This document shows positions 36,967 through 46,118 of a stretch of 64,000 nucleotides of DNA, one piece after another. Numbering within the stretch: the stretch's first letter is position 1; the number at the start of each line of letters is the position of its first letter. A program made the translations under genes and the position numbers. This DNA is from Flavobacterium fluvii (GTDB lineage: Bacteria > Bacteroidota > Bacteroidia > Flavobacteriales > Flavobacteriaceae): positions 1 to 64,000 of the forward strand of contig NZ_FQWB01000001.1 in NCBI RefSeq assembly GCF_900129545.1. Reading direction: 5' to 3'. A model generated the notes under the pieces. That model worked only from the letters and a program-made list of their open reading frames with translations, was not told where the DNA came from and ran no database searches.

Positions 36967-38112
36967 CTAAAATCTACCTATTGCTTCTTGCACTTTTTCC
37001 TCTTTTACACAAAGTGCAAATCGGATATATCCTTCACCATTGGAACCGAAAATTGTTCCCGGCGTGATGAAAATCGATTTCTCGTATAATATTTTATCAA
37101 TGAAGTTCTCTGCCGATGTGATTCCTGCTGGTAATTTTGCCCAAACAAATAATCCAACACCTTCTTTGTAAACTTCACAACCCAGCTTTTCTGCCAATTG
37201 TTCCGTTAAAACTCGTCTTCTTTTATAAATAGCATTCATCGAATCAAACCAAGTCTTGTCACTTTTCAAGGCTTCAATCGCCCCTTTTTGAATTCCGAAG
37301 AACATTCCGCTGTCCATATTGCTTTTTACTTTCAAAACGGCATCAATACAAGCTGCATTTCCCAACACCATTCCCACTCGCCAACCTGCCATATTGAAGG
37401 TTTTTGACAAAGAATTTAATTCTAATGCCACATCTTTTGCCCCTTCCACTTGCAACAAACTCATCGGATTGTCATTCAAGACAAAACTATACGGATTGTC
37501 GTTAATCAACAATATGTTGTGTTTTTTGGCGAAAGCCACCAACTTTTCGAACAATTCCAGACTTCCTCTCGCTCCTGTTGGCATGTGCGGATAACCCAAC
37601 CACATTAATTTCACTTTCGATAAATCCAATTTTTCCAAAGCTTCAAAATCAGGTTCCCAATTATTCACTTCTTTCAAATCATAATAAACCGGTACTGCCC
37701 CTACCAAATTCGTTACCGAAGTATAAGTTGGATAACCGGGATTTGGAATCAAAACCTGATCGCCTTCATTCAAAAATGCCAATGAGATATGCATAATTCC
37801 TTCCTTCGAACCCATCAAAGGTAAAATTTCGTTGTTTGGATTCAAGTCAACACCAAAGTTGTTTTTGTAGAAATCAGCCATACCACTTCTCAATTCTGGC
37901 AATCCTTGATAACTCTGATATCCATGTGAATTATCATCTTGCATTGCCGAAGAAACTGCATCAATAACAGCTTGTGAAGGCTTTAAATCTGGACTACCAA
38001 TTCCCATATTGATAATTGGTTTTCCTTCAGAAGCCAGTTGTCTTACTTCTCTCAATTTTGAAGAGAAATAGTATTCTTCAACTATATCCAGACGTTTCGC
38101 TGTTGTAATCAT
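36967..38112 (-). CDS. Class I/II aminotransferase of the Phe/Tyr operon
   Basis: A 381-aa fold-type I aminotransferase. The Schiff-base lysine is in SLSKTFNMAGWRVG and the Asp/Tyr pair is in LLINDNPYSFVLND. Position between pheA and tyrA implies it transaminates phenylpyruvate and 4-hydroxyphenylpyruvate, or prephenate. It overlaps the pheA stop by 4 bases (ATGA type), so the two are translationally coupled. Substrate assignment is by context. Confidence 0.85.
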   Translation of the reverse strand: MITTAKRLDIVEEYYFSSKLREVRQLASEGKPIINMGIGSPDLKPSQAVIDAVSSAMQDDNSHGYQSYQGLPELRSGMADFYKNNFGVDLNPNNEILPLMGSKEGIMHISLAFLNEGDQVLIPNPGYPTYTSVTNLVGAVPVYYDLKEVNNWEPDFEALEKLDLSKVKLMWLGYPHMPTGARGSLELFEKLVAFAKKHNILLINDNPYSFVLNDNPMSLLQVEGAKDVALELNSLSKTFNMAGWRVGMVLGNAACIDAVLKVKSNMDSGMFFGIQKGAIEALKSDKTWFDSMNAIYKRRRVLTEQLAEKLGCEVYKEGVGLFVWAKLPAGITSAENFIDKILYEKSIFITPGTIFGSNGEGYIRFALCVKEEKVQEAIGRF

Positions 38113-38936
38113 GGTTTTGTATTTTTATATTCTCCCAACACTTTGAAATATTCCGCCATAATTTCCAACAAGGATTTTGCTTTGGCATAGTCTTCATACT
38201 TTTCGAAAGTAACGTCAACAAAAAATGAATATTTCCAAGGTGTTTCTATTTTTGGCAAAGATTGAATTTTGGTCAAATTCAATTTGCAATCGCTCATCAC
38301 ATTCAAAACTGCCGCCAAACTGCCTCGTTTGTGATCCAATTCGAATTTGATGGAAGCCCTGTTGATTTCGTCTTCAGCAACAAAATGATCTTCTTTGTTG
38401 ATAATGACAAAACGGGTCATATTGTTGTTTATCGTTTGGATTTCCGGTGCCAAAATCTCCAAATTATACATTTCAGAAGCCGTTTTACTGGCAATAGCCG
38501 CAATTCCTTTCAACTGTTTTTCGTGAATTCTTCGTGCTGTTTCGGCTGTATCTTTATCTTCAACCAATTTAATGTTGGGATGTTTTTTCAAAAACTCCAT
38601 ACATTGCAACAAAGCCATCGGATGGGAATGCACTTCCAGTATATCTTCAATTTTCTGGCCTTTCAAAGCCATTAAATTCTGGTGAATGTCTAAATAATGT
38701 TCTCCAACAATGTGCAAATTATTTTTGTCAATCAAGGCATAATTAGGAATAATTGGTCCCGCAATGGAATTCTCGATTGCCATAACCGCCTGATCCGATT
38801 TGCCGGACAAAACGCTGTCAACCAATTCTTCAAAAGACAAGCATTCGTCCACTTCTATATTTTGATAGAAATAATCTTGCGCCACCTGATGATGGAAAGA
38901 GCCTTTTATACCTTGTATTGCAATTTTTGTTCTCAT
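38109..38936 (-). CDS. pheA: Prephenate dehydratase
   Basis: A 275-aa PDT. The catalytic domain (about 1-180) has IAIQGIKGSFHHQVA, AVMAIENSIAGPI and the TRFVII motif (NNMTRFVIIN). An ACT regulatory domain (about 195-270) has HKRGSLAAVLNVM and LTKIQSLP, the ESRP-like Phe-binding region. It makes phenylpyruvate and is expected to be feedback-inhibited by Phe. First gene of the operon. Its start codon lies 8 bases after the T-run of the attenuator terminator. Confidence 0.93.
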   Translation of the reverse strand: MRTKIAIQGIKGSFHHQVAQDYFYQNIEVDECLSFEELVDSVLSGKSDQAVMAIENSIAGPIIPNYALIDKNNLHIVGEHYLDIHQNLMALKGQKIEDILEVHSHPMALLQCMEFLKKHPNIKLVEDKDTAETARRIHEKQLKGIAAIASKTASEMYNLEILAPEIQTINNNMTRFVIINKEDHFVAEDEINRASIKFELDHKRGSLAAVLNVMSDCKLNLTKIQSLPKIETPWKYSFFVDVTFEKYEDYAKAKSLLEIMAEYFKVLGEYKNTKP

Positions 38937-38943
38937 TTATACT

Positions 38944-38973
38944 CAAAAAAAAATCCTGATTTTCATCAGGATT
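38944..38973 (-). terminator. Attenuator terminator of the Phe/Tyr operon
   Basis: On the minus strand AATCCTGAT pairs with ATCAGGATT (38965-38973 with 38952-38960) in a perfect 9-bp stem closed by a GAAA tetraloop. It is followed by an unbroken run of T (9 in total). It lies between the leader peptide and pheA, so when formed it would stop transcription before the operon. Confidence 0.9.
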
Positions 38974-39045
38974 GTATATTAGTTTTATTTGTTTCTTAAA
39001 CTTTCAAATAACCATAAACAATCCTTACTTCCTAAAAAAGAAGTA
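38968..39045 (-). promoter_or_regulatory. Antiterminator and leader hairpin of the Phe/Tyr attenuator
   Basis: AGGATTGT (39018-39025, overlapping the leader stop codon) is complementary to ACAATCCT (38968-38975), which contains most of the terminator 5' arm. The two pairings are mutually exclusive. A further pairing, TACTTC (39040-39045, Tyr-Phe codons) with GAAGTA (39026-39031), sits just before. A ribosome finishing at the stop codon would cover the antiterminator strand and allow termination. One stalled on Tyr/Phe codons leaves it free. Confidence 0.85.
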
Positions 39046-39081
39046 GTAAGTATTGCTAAAATAAAAACGGTTATTAGACAT
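39025..39081 (-). CDS. Phe/Tyr leader peptide of the pheA operon
   Basis: An 18-codon ORF: MSNNRFYFSNTYYFFFRK. Five Phe and three Tyr occur in 18 residues, including the unbroken run YYFFF at codons 12-16, directly before the antiterminator strand. No Shine-Dalgarno is visible, as usual in this phylum. The ORF begins about 23 bases after the predicted transcription start. Amino acid bias, position and the exclusive hairpins together identify a ribosome-mediated attenuator; the peptide itself need not be functional. Confidence 0.9.
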   Translation of the reverse strand: MSNNRFYFSNTYYFFFRK

Positions 39082-39110
39082 TTTGATTCTGATTTTTAAT
39101 AAATTCTTCG

Positions 39111-39143
39111 CAAATGTATAAATATTTTTTTTGCCGACCCAAA
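39111..39143 (-). promoter_or_regulatory. Promoter of the Phe/Tyr operon
   Basis: On the minus strand TTTG (39140-39143) is followed by 21 bp and TACATTTG (39111-39118), an exact TAnnTTTG. Transcription would begin near 39104, giving a short 5' end before the leader peptide. Confidence 0.7.
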
Positions 39144-39336
39144 AAAAAGACCAATTTTATCCAACAAAAAAAGAATTATCTACAAAACCCCTTTTTCATT
39201 ACAAAATAATTAAAAACAAAGTCATAAAATAACAATTAAGCAACTGCGTTCGACCAACTTTCAACTGTTGAAACTTTTAACGAAGTCTTTTTATCTATTG
39301 AAGATTAAAAAACAATAAATCAATACATTTTCTGTT

Positions 39337-39344
39337 TACTTTTG
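39337..39344 (+). promoter_or_regulatory. -7 box for gldA
   Basis: TACTTTTG (exact TAnnTTTG) lies 17 bases before the gldA start codon. No TTG is seen at the right distance. Confidence 0.5.
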
Positions 39345-39361
39345 CTTCAAATAAATACGCC

Positions 39362-40258
39362 ATGTCAATAGAGGTAAACAACATTTCGAAAAGTTACGGA
39401 ATCCAAAAAGCATTGGACAACATTTCGTTTGCAGTCAATAAAGGAGAAATAGTTGGTTTCCTGGGTCCAAATGGTGCCGGAAAATCGACTTTGATGAAAA
39501 TATTGACCACATATATTGCCGCCGATGAAGGTGCAGCTGCCGTAAATGGATTTGACGTGAACACCCAAGCCAAAGCCGTGCAGCAATCCATCGGCTATTT
39601 GCCGGAACACAATCCGTTGTATTTGGATTTGTACGTAAGAGAATATTTGGCTTTCAATGCCGATGTATATAAAGTAGCCAAATCTCGAATCGAAGAAGTA
39701 ATTCAATTGACTGGTTTATCGAATGAAAGCCACAAGAAAATAGGACAATTATCCAAAGGCTATCGCCAACGTGTGGGACTCGCAAACGCTTTGTTGCACA
39801 ATCCCGACGTCTTGATTCTGGACGAACCCACAACAGGTTTAGACCCAAACCAATTGGTCGAAATTAGAAACGTGATTAAAAACGTGGGAAAAGACAAAAC
39901 CGTTTTTCTTTCGACACATATTATGCAGGAAGTGGAAGCGATTTGTGACCGTGTTATCATCATTGACAAAGGGAAAATTGTAGCCGACAAAAAACTGGAC
40001 AACTTAATCTCTGCCAATAAGGAACAAGTAATCGAAGTCGAATTTGATTTGAAAGTAGAAGAAAGCCTTATAGAACAAATTCCGTATTTAAAATCATTCA
40101 AAAATACTCAGGGTTGCTCTTGGGAATTGACTTTTGTTTCCGATAAAGACATGCGCCCGACCGTCTTTGATTTTGCTTACGACAATGGATTGAAAACTTT
40201 ACAACTCAATCAGAAGAACAAAAACCTGGAGACTGTATTTAGGGAAATGACAAAGTAA
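39362..40258 (+). CDS. gldA: Gliding motility-associated ABC transporter ATP-binding subunit
   Basis: A 298-aa ABC ATPase. Walker A is GPNGAGKST (about 37-45), the ABC signature is QLSKGYRQRVGLA, Walker B is VLILDEPTTGLDP, and the H-loop is STHIM. The overall sequence, including IGYLPEHNPLYLDLYVREYLAFNADVY-type wording, matches GldA of Flavobacterium johnsoniae as I remember it. GldA acts with GldF and GldG membrane subunits, which are not in this window. It is monocistronic, with its own promoter box and terminator. Confidence 0.85.
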   Translation: MSIEVNNISKSYGIQKALDNISFAVNKGEIVGFLGPNGAGKSTLMKILTTYIAADEGAAAVNGFDVNTQAKAVQQSIGYLPEHNPLYLDLYVREYLAFNADVYKVAKSRIEEVIQLTGLSNESHKKIGQLSKGYRQRVGLANALLHNPDVLILDEPTTGLDPNQLVEIRNVIKNVGKDKTVFLSTHIMQEVEAICDRVIIIDKGKIVADKKLDNLISANKEQVIEVEFDLKVEESLIEQIPYLKSFKNTQGCSWELTFVSDKDMRPTVFDFAYDNGLKTLQLNQKNKNLETVFREMTK

Positions 40259-40298
40259 GTCGGCAGATTTCAGATAGCAGTCAAAGTTTACAAACAAA

Positions 40299-40333
40299 AA
40301 AAGCTCGTTTAAAATGATTTTAAACGAGCTTTT
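40299..40333 (+). terminator. Terminator of gldA
   Basis: A perfect 17-bp stem pairs 40299-40315 with 40317-40333 (AAAAGCTCGTTTAAAAT and its complement) with a minimal loop, 41 bases after the gldA stop. It is AT-rich at the base and could work in either direction. Confidence 0.85.
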
Positions 40334-40435
40334 CTATTAACAAAAAAACAATACACTTATTTTTAAATGAAGTAATAAACAATTCAAAATAAAGAATATA
40401 TTTACAAAAAATAACCCTTTTAAAAACCCCTTAAA

Positions 40436-40831
40436 ATGAAAAACTTTTTATTACTAGCAGTTTTGTTTTTTTCAATACAATTAGGCTACGGACAAGAAAA
40501 AATAATACACCCCAATCAGAATTCTCTTTATAATTCGGCTGGAATAGACATAAAACCAGAATTCCCAGGAGGTCAGAAAGAATTCGACAAATACATTAGA
40601 AAAAACTACATCACCCCTCGTGAAGCAAAAGGAATAAAAGGAAAAGTATATGTAACTTTTATCATTGAAATAGATGGAAGCCTTACCGATATAAAAGTTT
40701 TACGAGATTTAGGCTTTGGCACAGGAAAAGAGGCAATTCGAGTTTTAGAACAAAGTCCAAAATGGATTCCAGGGCAACAGAAAGGACTAATAGTAAGAAC
40801 AACTTATAGTTTACCAATCGCCATCAATTAG
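40436..40831 (+). CDS. Small exported protein consisting of one TonB_C domain
   Basis: A 131-aa protein with a signal peptide (about 1-19, ending GYGQE) and a single TonB_C domain (about 35-131: KPEFPGGQKEF, GKVYVTFIIEIDGSLTDIKVL, GTGKEAIRVL, TYSLPIAIN). It has no membrane anchor and no proline-rich spacer. It closely resembles the domain of the full TonB at 8741 and the double-domain protein at 4459. Function unknown; binding of TonB boxes or of peptidoglycan are possibilities. Single gene between two terminators. Confidence 0.8.
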   Translation: MKNFLLLAVLFFSIQLGYGQEKIIHPNQNSLYNSAGIDIKPEFPGGQKEFDKYIRKNYITPREAKGIKGKVYVTFIIEIDGSLTDIKVLRDLGFGTGKEAIRVLEQSPKWIPGQQKGLIVRTTYSLPIAIN

Positions 40832-40879
40832 GGCAGAATAATTTTTCAAAATTATAAAATAAGCCGACGATTAGAACAA

Positions 40880-40913
40880 AAAAACCCGTTTAAATCAAAT
40901 TAAACGGGTTTTT
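40880..40913. terminator. Bidirectional terminator between TonB_C gene and metF
   Basis: A 14-bp stem pairs AAAAACCCGTTTAA (40880-40893) with TTAAACGGGTTTTT (40900-40913) with a 6-base loop. It has A-runs and T-runs on both sides and lies between convergent genes. Confidence 0.88.
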
Positions 40914-40933
40914 GAATTTTATTAAAAGTTCTA

Positions 40934-41887
40934 TTAAAACACTTTTTTCGCGATATTATAGATATTATCTGATTTTCCCATTGAATAATAATGTACGCAA
41001 GGAACACCAAATTCAATTAATTCTTTAGATTGTTGCACGGCAAACTCCACTCCTATTTGACGAACGGCGGCATTGTCTTTGGCCTGTTCGATGGAATGAA
41101 TCAAATCCTGGGGCATATCCAACCAAAAAACCTGAGGCAACAATTGCAAATGACGTTTCACCGCAACAGGTTTAATTCCAGGGATAATTGGCACAGTAAT
41201 TCCAATGGCACGAGCAGCCTCGACAAACTTAAAATAGCGTTGGTTGTCAAAAAACATTTGCGTCACGATATAATCGGCACCAGCATCTACTTTTTCTTTC
41301 AGTCTTTTTAAATCGGCTTCCAAGCTTGGAGCTTCAATGTGTTTTTCAGGATACCCAGCAACACCTACGCAAAAATCAGGTGCGTTTTGCATTGGCAAAA
41401 CATCGTGCAAAAACTGCCCCGCATTCATCGCCTTGATTTGTTTTACCAAATCTACAGCATACGCATTTCCACCTTTGGTTGGTTCAAAATATTTTTCGCC
41501 TTTCATTGGATCACCACGAAGTGCCACCAGGTTTTCTATTCCCAAATACTGGCAATCCACCAATAAATATTCGGTTTCTTCTTTGGTAAAACCACCGCAT
41601 AAAACGTGAGGAATGGCATCCACGCCATATTTATGTTGAATGGAAGCACAAATCCCAACAGTTCCTGGACGCATACGGGTAATGCGACGGTCAAAAAGCC
41701 CGTCTTTTTCGATGTATACATATTCTTCTCTAGAAGTCGTAACATCAATAAAAGGCGGTTTAAACTCCATCAAAGGATCTATATTTACGTACAAATCATT
41801 GATATTGGTTCCTTTTTGGGGCGGAACAATTTCGAAAGAAAACAAAGGCTTCCCTTTTGCGTTTTCTATATGCTGCGTTACTTTCAT
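40934..41887 (-). CDS. metF: Methylenetetrahydrofolate reductase
   Basis: A 317-aa FAD enzyme making 5-methyltetrahydrofolate for methionine synthase. Landmarks: FSFEIVPPQKG at the N-terminus, ENLVALRGDP, and DAGADYIVTQMFFDNQRYFKFV. Length is typical of bacterial MetF. It is the last gene of the leftward metH-metF group and follows the second metH gene by 97 bases of AT-rich repeat. Confidence 0.92.
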   Translation of the reverse strand: MKVTQHIENAKGKPLFSFEIVPPQKGTNINDLYVNIDPLMEFKPPFIDVTTSREEYVYIEKDGLFDRRITRMRPGTVGICASIQHKYGVDAIPHVLCGGFTKEETEYLLVDCQYLGIENLVALRGDPMKGEKYFEPTKGGNAYAVDLVKQIKAMNAGQFLHDVLPMQNAPDFCVGVAGYPEKHIEAPSLEADLKRLKEKVDAGADYIVTQMFFDNQRYFKFVEAARAIGITVPIIPGIKPVAVKRHLQLLPQVFWLDMPQDLIHSIEQAKDNAAVRQIGVEFAVQQSKELIEFGVPCVHYYSMGKSDNIYNIAKKVF

Positions 41888-41984
41888 TTAAAAATTGTAT
41901 AATGTATTTTGTAAATTGTATAATGTATTTGTAGCTGTATTTTTCCTTTCAATATACATTCTACAATTTACAATATACAGAGAT
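41888..41984. repeat. AT-rich dispersed repeat (AAATTGTATAATGTAT type), copy 1
   Basis: The unit AAATTGTATAATGTATTT occurs twice (about 41892-41910 and 41913-41931). A partial inverted copy follows (ATACATTCTACAATTTACAATATAC). The same unit fills the cysN-cysD gap at 52018-52150. Confidence 0.65.
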
Positions 41985-44666
41985 TTAATCTGCTATATTT
42001 GGGTTCAACCATTTCATTGCCATATCGGTTGAAATACTTCTTCGTTTGGCGTAATCAATTACCTGGTCTTCTTTTATTTTTCCAAGTCCGAAATATTTAC
42101 TTTGAGGATTTCCGAAGTAATAACCCGAAACCGAAGAAGCCGGCCACATTGCCATACTTTCCGTCAAAGTTACTCCGATTTTATTTTCCACATCAAGTAA
42201 TTTCCAAATCGTTGGTTTTTCTAAATGGTCAGGACAAGCTGGATAACCCGGTGCCGGACGAATACCTTTATAATTTTCTTTAATCAAATCTTCTTTTGAC
42301 AAAGTTTCATCCGAATCATATCCCCAAGATTCTTTACGCACTTTTTCGTGTAAATATTCGGCAAAAGCTTCTGCAAAACGATCTGCTAATGCTTTCACCA
42401 TAATCGAATTGTAATCGTCTAAATTATCACGGTATTCATCAGCCCATTCGTCCACACCAAAACCGGTGGTTACACAAAATGCTCCCATATAATCAGTTAC
42501 TCCATTATCTTTCGGAGCAATAAAATCCGCTAAAGCGATATTCGGAGCGCCTTTTGTTTTTTGTGATTGCTGACGTAAAGTCAAGAATTTCTCTAATTCT
42601 TTTCCATTTTCGTCATACAATTGAATATCATCATCATTGATTTGATTGGCAGGGAAAATACCATAGATTCCTTTGGCTTGTAATTTCTTTTCTTTCAAAA
42701 TCACTTCCAACATCGCTTGTGCATCTGCAAAAACAGAAGTAGCTTGTTCACCAACCACTTCATCCGTCAAAATTGCAGGATATTTTCCGTGCAATTCCCA
42801 AGTTTGAAAAAACGGTGTCCAATCGATATAAGGAACCAAAACATCCAAATCCACTTCTACAACTTGTTCCCCAATGATATTTGGTTTTACAGGAGTAAAA
42901 TTAGCCCAATCCAATTGCAATTTATTTCTACGGGCATCTTCAATTGATAAGAAATTTTTATCTCTCGAACGACTCAAAAAAGTTTCTCTAAACGCATCGT
43001 ATTCTGTTCGAATATCAGCGGTGTATTTTTCTCTATTATCGTCCAATAAATTTCCTGCCACCGTAACGGCTCTCGAAGCATCGTTTACGTGAATTACAGT
43101 TTCTCTGTATTGCGGGGCAATTTTCACGGCAGTATGCGCACGAGAAGTCGTAGCTCCACCAATCATTACCGGAATTTTCATTCCGCGTTTATCTAATTCT
43201 TTAGCGAGATACACCATTTCGTCCAATGACGGCGTGATTAATCCGCTCAGACCAATAATATCAACATCATTTTCAATAGCAGCTGCAATAATTTTTTCGG
43301 GAGAAACCATTACGCCAAGGTCAATAATTTCGTAATTGTTGCAAGCCAACACCACTGAAACAATATTTTTTCCAATATCGTGCACATCTCCTTTTACGGT
43401 TGCCATCAATATTTTTCCGTTTCCTTCTTTGTCTCCAACCTGTTTGGCAGCTTCAATAAATGGCAACAAATAAGCCACGGCTTTTTTCATAACCCTTGCT
43501 GATTTTACCACCTGTGGCAAAAACATTTTTCCTGAACCGAACAAATCTCCAACGACATTCATCCCCGTCATCAAGTTGATTTCGATTACTTCGATAGGCT
43601 TTGTAGCCGCCAAACGTGCTTCTTCTACATCTTCTTCAATAAAAGCATCCACTCCTTTTACTAACGAATAAGTGATTCTTTCCTGAACCGTTCCCAAACG
43701 CCATTCTTGTATTTCTTTTTCCGTGCTTTTTGGTCCGCCTTTTACATTCTCGGCAAAATCCAATAAACGTTCAGTAGCATCATCACGACGGTTTAGAATT
43801 ACATCTTCAACGTGTTCCAATAAATCTTTTGGAATTTCGTCATAAATAGAAAGCATTTCCGGGTTTACAATTCCCATCGTCATTCCATTTTTAATGGCGT
43901 GATACAGGAAAACCGAGTGCATCGCTTCACGAACCGTATCATTTCCTCTAAACGAAAACGAAACGTTACTAACACCTCCGCTAATGTGGGCGTGTGGCAA
44001 ATTTTCACGAACCCATTTGGTTCCTCTAAAGAAATCCAAAGCATTCAGGCGGTGTTCTTCCATTCCGGTTGCTACAGGAAAAATATTCAAATCGAAAATA
44101 ATATCCTGTGGAGGAAAGCCCACTTTATTTACCAAAATATCATACGAACGTTGGCAAATCTCCACTCTTCGTTCAAAATTATCGGCTTGTCCTACTTCGT
44201 CAAAAGCCATAATAATAGCAGCTGCTCCGTAGCGTTTAATCAATTGGGCGTGATGAATAAATTGCTCTTCTCCTTCTTTCAAAGAAATCGAGTTCACCAC
44301 AGATTTTCCCTGAACGACTTTCAAACCGGCTTCAATGATATGCCATTTCGAGCTGTCAATCATAATGGGCACGCGAGCAATATCCGGTTCGGCAGCAATC
44401 AGGTTTAGGAATTTCACCATCGCATATTCACCATCTAGCATTCCCTCATCCATATTAATATCGATGATTTGCGCTCCTCCTTCTACCTGCTCTTTGGCAA
44501 TACTTAGTGCTTCGTCGTATTTTTCCTCTTTGATTAATCGAAGAAATTTTCTAGAACCTGTAACATTGGTTCTTTCTCCAATGTTTACAAATACACTTTC
44601 CGGCGTAATGATTAAGGGTTCCAATCCCGATAAAACTAAGTTTCTTCTTTTTTCTGCTTCTGCCAT
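41985..44666 (-). CDS. metH: Methionine synthase, folate/cobalamin/activation part
   Basis: About 893 aa, corresponding to the C-terminal three modules of MetH. The pterin-binding domain comes first ([16 protein letters not shown] near residue 30). The cobalamin domain has [14 protein letters not shown] (His ligand), and the SAM-dependent reactivation domain has [13 protein letters not shown] use the ATG at 44666 (MAEAEKRRN). The longer frame from GTG at 44687 begins inside the inverted repeat at 44683-44736. The homocysteine-binding module is a separate gene just upstream, so the enzyme is split. Confidence 0.9.
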   Translation of the reverse strand: MAEAEKRRNLVLSGLEPLIITPESVFVNIGERTNVTGSRKFLRLIKEEKYDEALSIAKEQVEGGAQIIDINMDEGMLDGEYAMVKFLNLIAAEPDIARVPIMIDSSKWHIIEAGLKVVQGKSVVNSISLKEGEEQFIHHAQLIKRYGAAAIIMAFDEVGQADNFERRVEICQRSYDILVNKVGFPPQDIIFDLNIFPVATGMEEHRLNALDFFRGTKWVRENLPHAHISGGVSNVSFSFRGNDTVREAMHSVFLYHAIKNGMTMGIVNPEMLSIYDEIPKDLLEHVEDVILNRRDDATERLLDFAENVKGGPKSTEKEIQEWRLGTVQERITYSLVKGVDAFIEEDVEEARLAATKPIEVIEINLMTGMNVVGDLFGSGKMFLPQVVKSARVMKKAVAYLLPFIEAAKQVGDKEGNGKILMATVKGDVHDIGKNIVSVVLACNNYEIIDLGVMVSPEKIIAAAIENDVDIIGLSGLITPSLDEMVYLAKELDKRGMKIPVMIGGATTSRAHTAVKIAPQYRETVIHVNDASRAVTVAGNLLDDNREKYTADIRTEYDAFRETFLSRSRDKNFLSIEDARRNKLQLDWANFTPVKPNIIGEQVVEVDLDVLVPYIDWTPFFQTWELHGKYPAILTDEVVGEQATSVFADAQAMLEVILKEKKLQAKGIYGIFPANQINDDDIQLYDENGKELEKFLTLRQQSQKTKGAPNIALADFIAPKDNGVTDYMGAFCVTTGFGVDEWADEYRDNLDDYNSIMVKALADRFAEAFAEYLHEKVRKESWGYDSDETLSKEDLIKENYKGIRPAPGYPACPDHLEKPTIWKLLDVENKIGVTLTESMAMWPASSVSGYYFGNPQSKYFGLGKIKEDQVIDYAKRRSISTDMAMKWLNPNIAD

Positions 44667-44682
44667 TTTTTTATTTTGTTTT

Positions 44683-44736
44683 GCCACGAATTCACGAATT
44701 ATAAATATGTGTTTTCAAAATTCGTGAATTCGTGGC
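44683..44736. repeat. Perfect 18-bp inverted repeat between the two metH genes
   Basis: GCCACGAATTCACGAATT (44683-44700) and its exact complement (44719-44736) around an 18-base loop. It fills the gap between the split metH genes. It resembles a dispersed Flavobacterium repeat. It has no T-run, so it need not be a terminator. Confidence 0.8.
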
Positions 44737-44770
44737 TATAATTTTGACGCGATGAATCACGTCTCTACGA

Positions 44771-45772
44771 TTACATTGTTGCTGTTGATACCCTCGGTTT
44801 ATAATCCTTGGCAATATCGGCAATCAATTTGATGTGTCCCGGAGTTGTTCCGCAACAACCACCAATGATATTGATTAAATTATCATCCAAATAAGAGCGT
44901 ATTTGCGATTGCATTTCTTCCGGCGTTTCATCATATTCTCCAAAAGCATTTGGCAATCCTGCATTGGGATGCGCCGAAATATTGAACGATGTATTATGTG
45001 ACAAGGTTTGCAAATAAGGCTTTAACAAATCGGCACCCAAAGCACAATTGAAACCCACGCTCAATAACGGAATATGTGAAACCGAAATCAGGAAAGCTTC
45101 TACCGTTTGTCCGGAAAGTGTTCTTCCTGAAGCATCGGTAATGGTTCCTGAAACCATAATTGGAATATCAACATTACGTTCTTCTTTCACTTGTTCGATA
45201 GCGAAAAGTGCTGCTTTGGCATTAAGAGTATCAAAAATAGTTTCTACTAAAAGCAAATCGCAACCTCCGTCCATTAAAGCTTCTACTTGTTGTTTGTAGG
45301 CAATACGCAAATCATCAAAAGTTACTGCTCTGTAACCCGGATCGTTCACGTCAGGTGACATACTCGCTGTTCTGTTTGTTGGCCCAATTGAACCGGCAAC
45401 AAAACGAGGTTTGTCCGGATTTTTGGCTGTAAATTCATCGGCTACTTCACGGGCCAATTTTGCCGATTCGTAGTTGAGTTCGTAAACGTATTCTTCCAAG
45501 TGATAATCCGCCATTCCGATAGTTGTCCCTGAGAAGGTATTGGTTTCCACAATATCGGCTCCGGCTTCGAAATACAAGGCGTGCACTTCTTTGATAGCTT
45601 TGGGTTGTGTCAAGGACAACAAATCGTTGTTTCCTTTCAGTGAATGTGGAAAATCCTTGAAACGTTCTCCTCGGAAATCTTCTTCGGAAAAATTATAGCG
45701 TTGCAACATCGTTCCCATTGCTCCATCGAGTACGAGAATTCGTTTTTTTATTTCTTCTTGAATGTTTGGCAT
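44771..45772 (-). CDS. metH: Methionine synthase, homocysteine-binding module
   Basis: About 333 aa, the homocysteine S-methyltransferase domain of cobalamin-dependent methionine synthase. Start [17 protein letters not shown], internal [14 protein letters not shown], zinc ligands in the C-terminal [12 protein letters not shown] use the ATG at 45772 ([10 protein letters not shown]). The frame continues open to 45850, but that extension is encoded by the dispersed repeats at 45785-45859. It works together with the protein at 41985. Confidence 0.9.
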   Translation of the reverse strand: MPNIQEEIKKRILVLDGAMGTMLQRYNFSEEDFRGERFKDFPHSLKGNNDLLSLTQPKAIKEVHALYFEAGADIVETNTFSGTTIGMADYHLEEYVYELNYESAKLAREVADEFTAKNPDKPRFVAGSIGPTNRTASMSPDVNDPGYRAVTFDDLRIAYKQQVEALMDGGCDLLLVETIFDTLNAKAALFAIEQVKEERNVDIPIMVSGTITDASGRTLSGQTVEAFLISVSHIPLLSVGFNCALGADLLKPYLQTLSHNTSFNISAHPNAGLPNAFGEYDETPEEMQSQIRSYLDDNLINIIGGCCGTTPGHIKLIADIAKDYKPRVSTATM

Positions 45773-45784
45773 AACTTGTTTTTT

Positions 45785-45859
45785 GCCGCTAAGACGCCAA
45801 GGCGCAAAGCTTTTGTTTATTTTTTTAACCGCTAAGACACTAAGGCGCAAAGCTTTTTA
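45785..45859. repeat. Two tandem copies of the CCGCTAAGACGCCAAGGCGC-type repeat
   Basis: CCGCTAAGACGCCAAGGCGC followed by AAAGC occurs at 45785-45814. A close copy (ACCGCTAAGACACTAAGGCG then CAAAGC) is at 45827-45859. A third relative is at 18729-18756. This extends an open frame upstream of metH by chance. Confidence 0.7.
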
Positions 45860-45891
45860 TTCTTTGTTTTTCCAAAAAATCACTAGTTTCG

Positions 45892-45990
45892 GCTGTTTAG
45901 CCCTGATGGGAGCGGCATCTCCCGATTTAGAAAAACAAGGCTTTTTTGCCGTAGTTTTTCTAAATCGGGAATATAGCGGACAGCAGGAAC
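45892..45990 (-). repeat. Structured dispersed flavobacterial repeat, copy B
   Basis: On the plus strand it reads TTTAGCCCTGATGGGAGCGG at one end and TATAGCGGACAGCAGGAAC at the other, matching the conserved ends of copy A at 471-552. The centre is a perfect 16-bp stem (45921-45936 with 45954-45969). It lies downstream of the oxidoreductase gene at 46119 in the same sense, as copy A does for its gene. Confidence 0.65.
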
Positions 45991-46061
45991 CCAAATTGAC
46001 CGATAAATCCCAATGTTTCGCTCCTGATTCCTTCACAATTTTGGAACTGCAAAGTAAAGCA

Positions 46062-46093
46062 ATAGCCTTACCACTTGCAAGTGATAAGGCTAT
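46062..46093 (-). terminator. Terminator after the oxidoreductase gene
   Basis: A nearly perfect 16-bp stem runs from ATAGCCTTA (46062-46070) to TAAGGCTAT (46085-46093), with a central CACTTGCAAGTG. The T-rich tract after it on the minus strand is broken, so its efficiency is uncertain. It lies 25 bases after the stop. Confidence 0.6.
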
Positions 46094-46118
46094 TTTGATA
46101 TTGATTGCAACCTGTATT

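Noticed and set aside
43899..44408. 169-residue plus-strand frame opposite metH
   Set aside because: It lies wholly antisense to the pterin-binding domain of methionine synthase, which is certain.
44688..44770. A cobalamin or SAM riboswitch upstream of either metH gene
   Set aside because: Neither gap (44667-44770 and 45773-46118) has aptamer core motifs. Both hold only repeats and hairpins.
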